Assembly (NCBI GenBank): GCA_005239605.1
Contig: SBBS01000010.1
Coordinates: forward strand, 1 to 7,221
Origin: a bacterium
GTDB taxonomy: Bacteria > Patescibacteriota > Minisyncoccia > Ryanbacterales > 2-02-FULL-48-12
Direction: 5' to 3'
DNA: 7,221 nucleotides
Shown here: positions 7,183-7,221 of the stretch, one piece after another
How the letters are laid out: each line of letters begins with the position of its first letter
Numbering within the stretch: the stretch's first letter is position 1
Notes under the pieces: generated by a model
Databases searched by the model: none
What the model saw: only the letters and a program-made list of their open reading frames with translations
What the model was told of the DNA's origin: nothing
Program-made: the position numbers and the translations under genes

Positions 7183-7211
7183 ATGCTAGCAGTTTTTTGC
7201 ATAAGAGTCAA
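7183..7211 (-). promoter_or_regulatory. Candidate sigma70-type promoter for rpoBC
   Basis: On the minus strand, TTGACT (7211-7206; 5 of 6 matches to the -35 consensus) is followed by exactly 17 nt and TAGCAT (7188-7183; 4 of 6 matches to the -10). The bases just before the -10 are TGC, an extended -10 motif. Transcription would start near 7176, giving an untranslated leader of about 200 nt before the rpoB ATG. This is the best promoter match in the upstream flank. Whether it is the main rpoBC promoter is inferred. Confidence 0.6.
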
Positions 7212-7221
7212 GGGGCGCTGG

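Noticed and set aside
7183..7221. Plus-strand ATG with an open frame to the right edge (MLAVFCIRVKGRW...), possibly the start of a divergent gene
   Set aside because: Only 13 codons are visible, with a weak AGG seven bases upstream, and it overlaps the strong minus-strand promoter match. It cannot be supported from this window alone.
7182..7221. Minus-strand frames open from the right edge for 11-20 codons, possibly the tail of an upstream gene
   Set aside because: They are too short to recognise, and the -35 and -10 elements fall inside them. An rplL-like C-terminus is not seen.

Overview
The window is almost entirely one two-gene operon on the minus strand. rpoB (positions 3785-6973) and rpoC (101-3772) encode the beta and beta' subunits that together form the catalytic core of bacterial RNA polymerase. 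Both genes are complete, intact and carry the expected catalytic residues. The direction of transcription is from high to low coordinates.

Layout from right (upstream) to left (downstream). Positions 6974-7221 hold no gene. They contain a good sigma70-type promoter at 7183-7211, a perfect DnaA-box sequence at 7165-7173 overlapping the expected start of the transcript, a terminator-like hairpin system with U-tracts at 7017-7081, and a short hairpin at 6969-6993 that buries the rpoB start codon. rpoB follows, then a 12-nt gap in which rpoB and rpoC stay in the same reading frame, then rpoC. Positions 1-100 are an AT-rich 3' flank with two competing inverted repeats and no clear U-tract.

Organism. 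The proteins are bacterial and use the standard stop codons. Beta is very short (1062 aa, against about 1190 in Bacillus and 1342 in E. coli). It lacks the large flap-region insertion, most of one segment of the lobe, and the C-terminal tail. Beta' (1223 aa) lacks the large trigger-loop insertion of Proteobacteria and carries a charged helical insertion near its N-terminus. No rplL end is visible directly upstream of rpoB. Together this suggests a streamlined lineage, most likely a Patescibacteria / Candidate Phyla Radiation bacterium (Parcubacteria-like). That placement is inference from remembered family features, not from a search.

I see no mobile element, CRISPR array, tRNA or rRNA. The genes are ordinary housekeeping genes. 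The points worth a second look are in the leader, in the same-frame gene junction, and in a few lineage-specific departures within the proteins.
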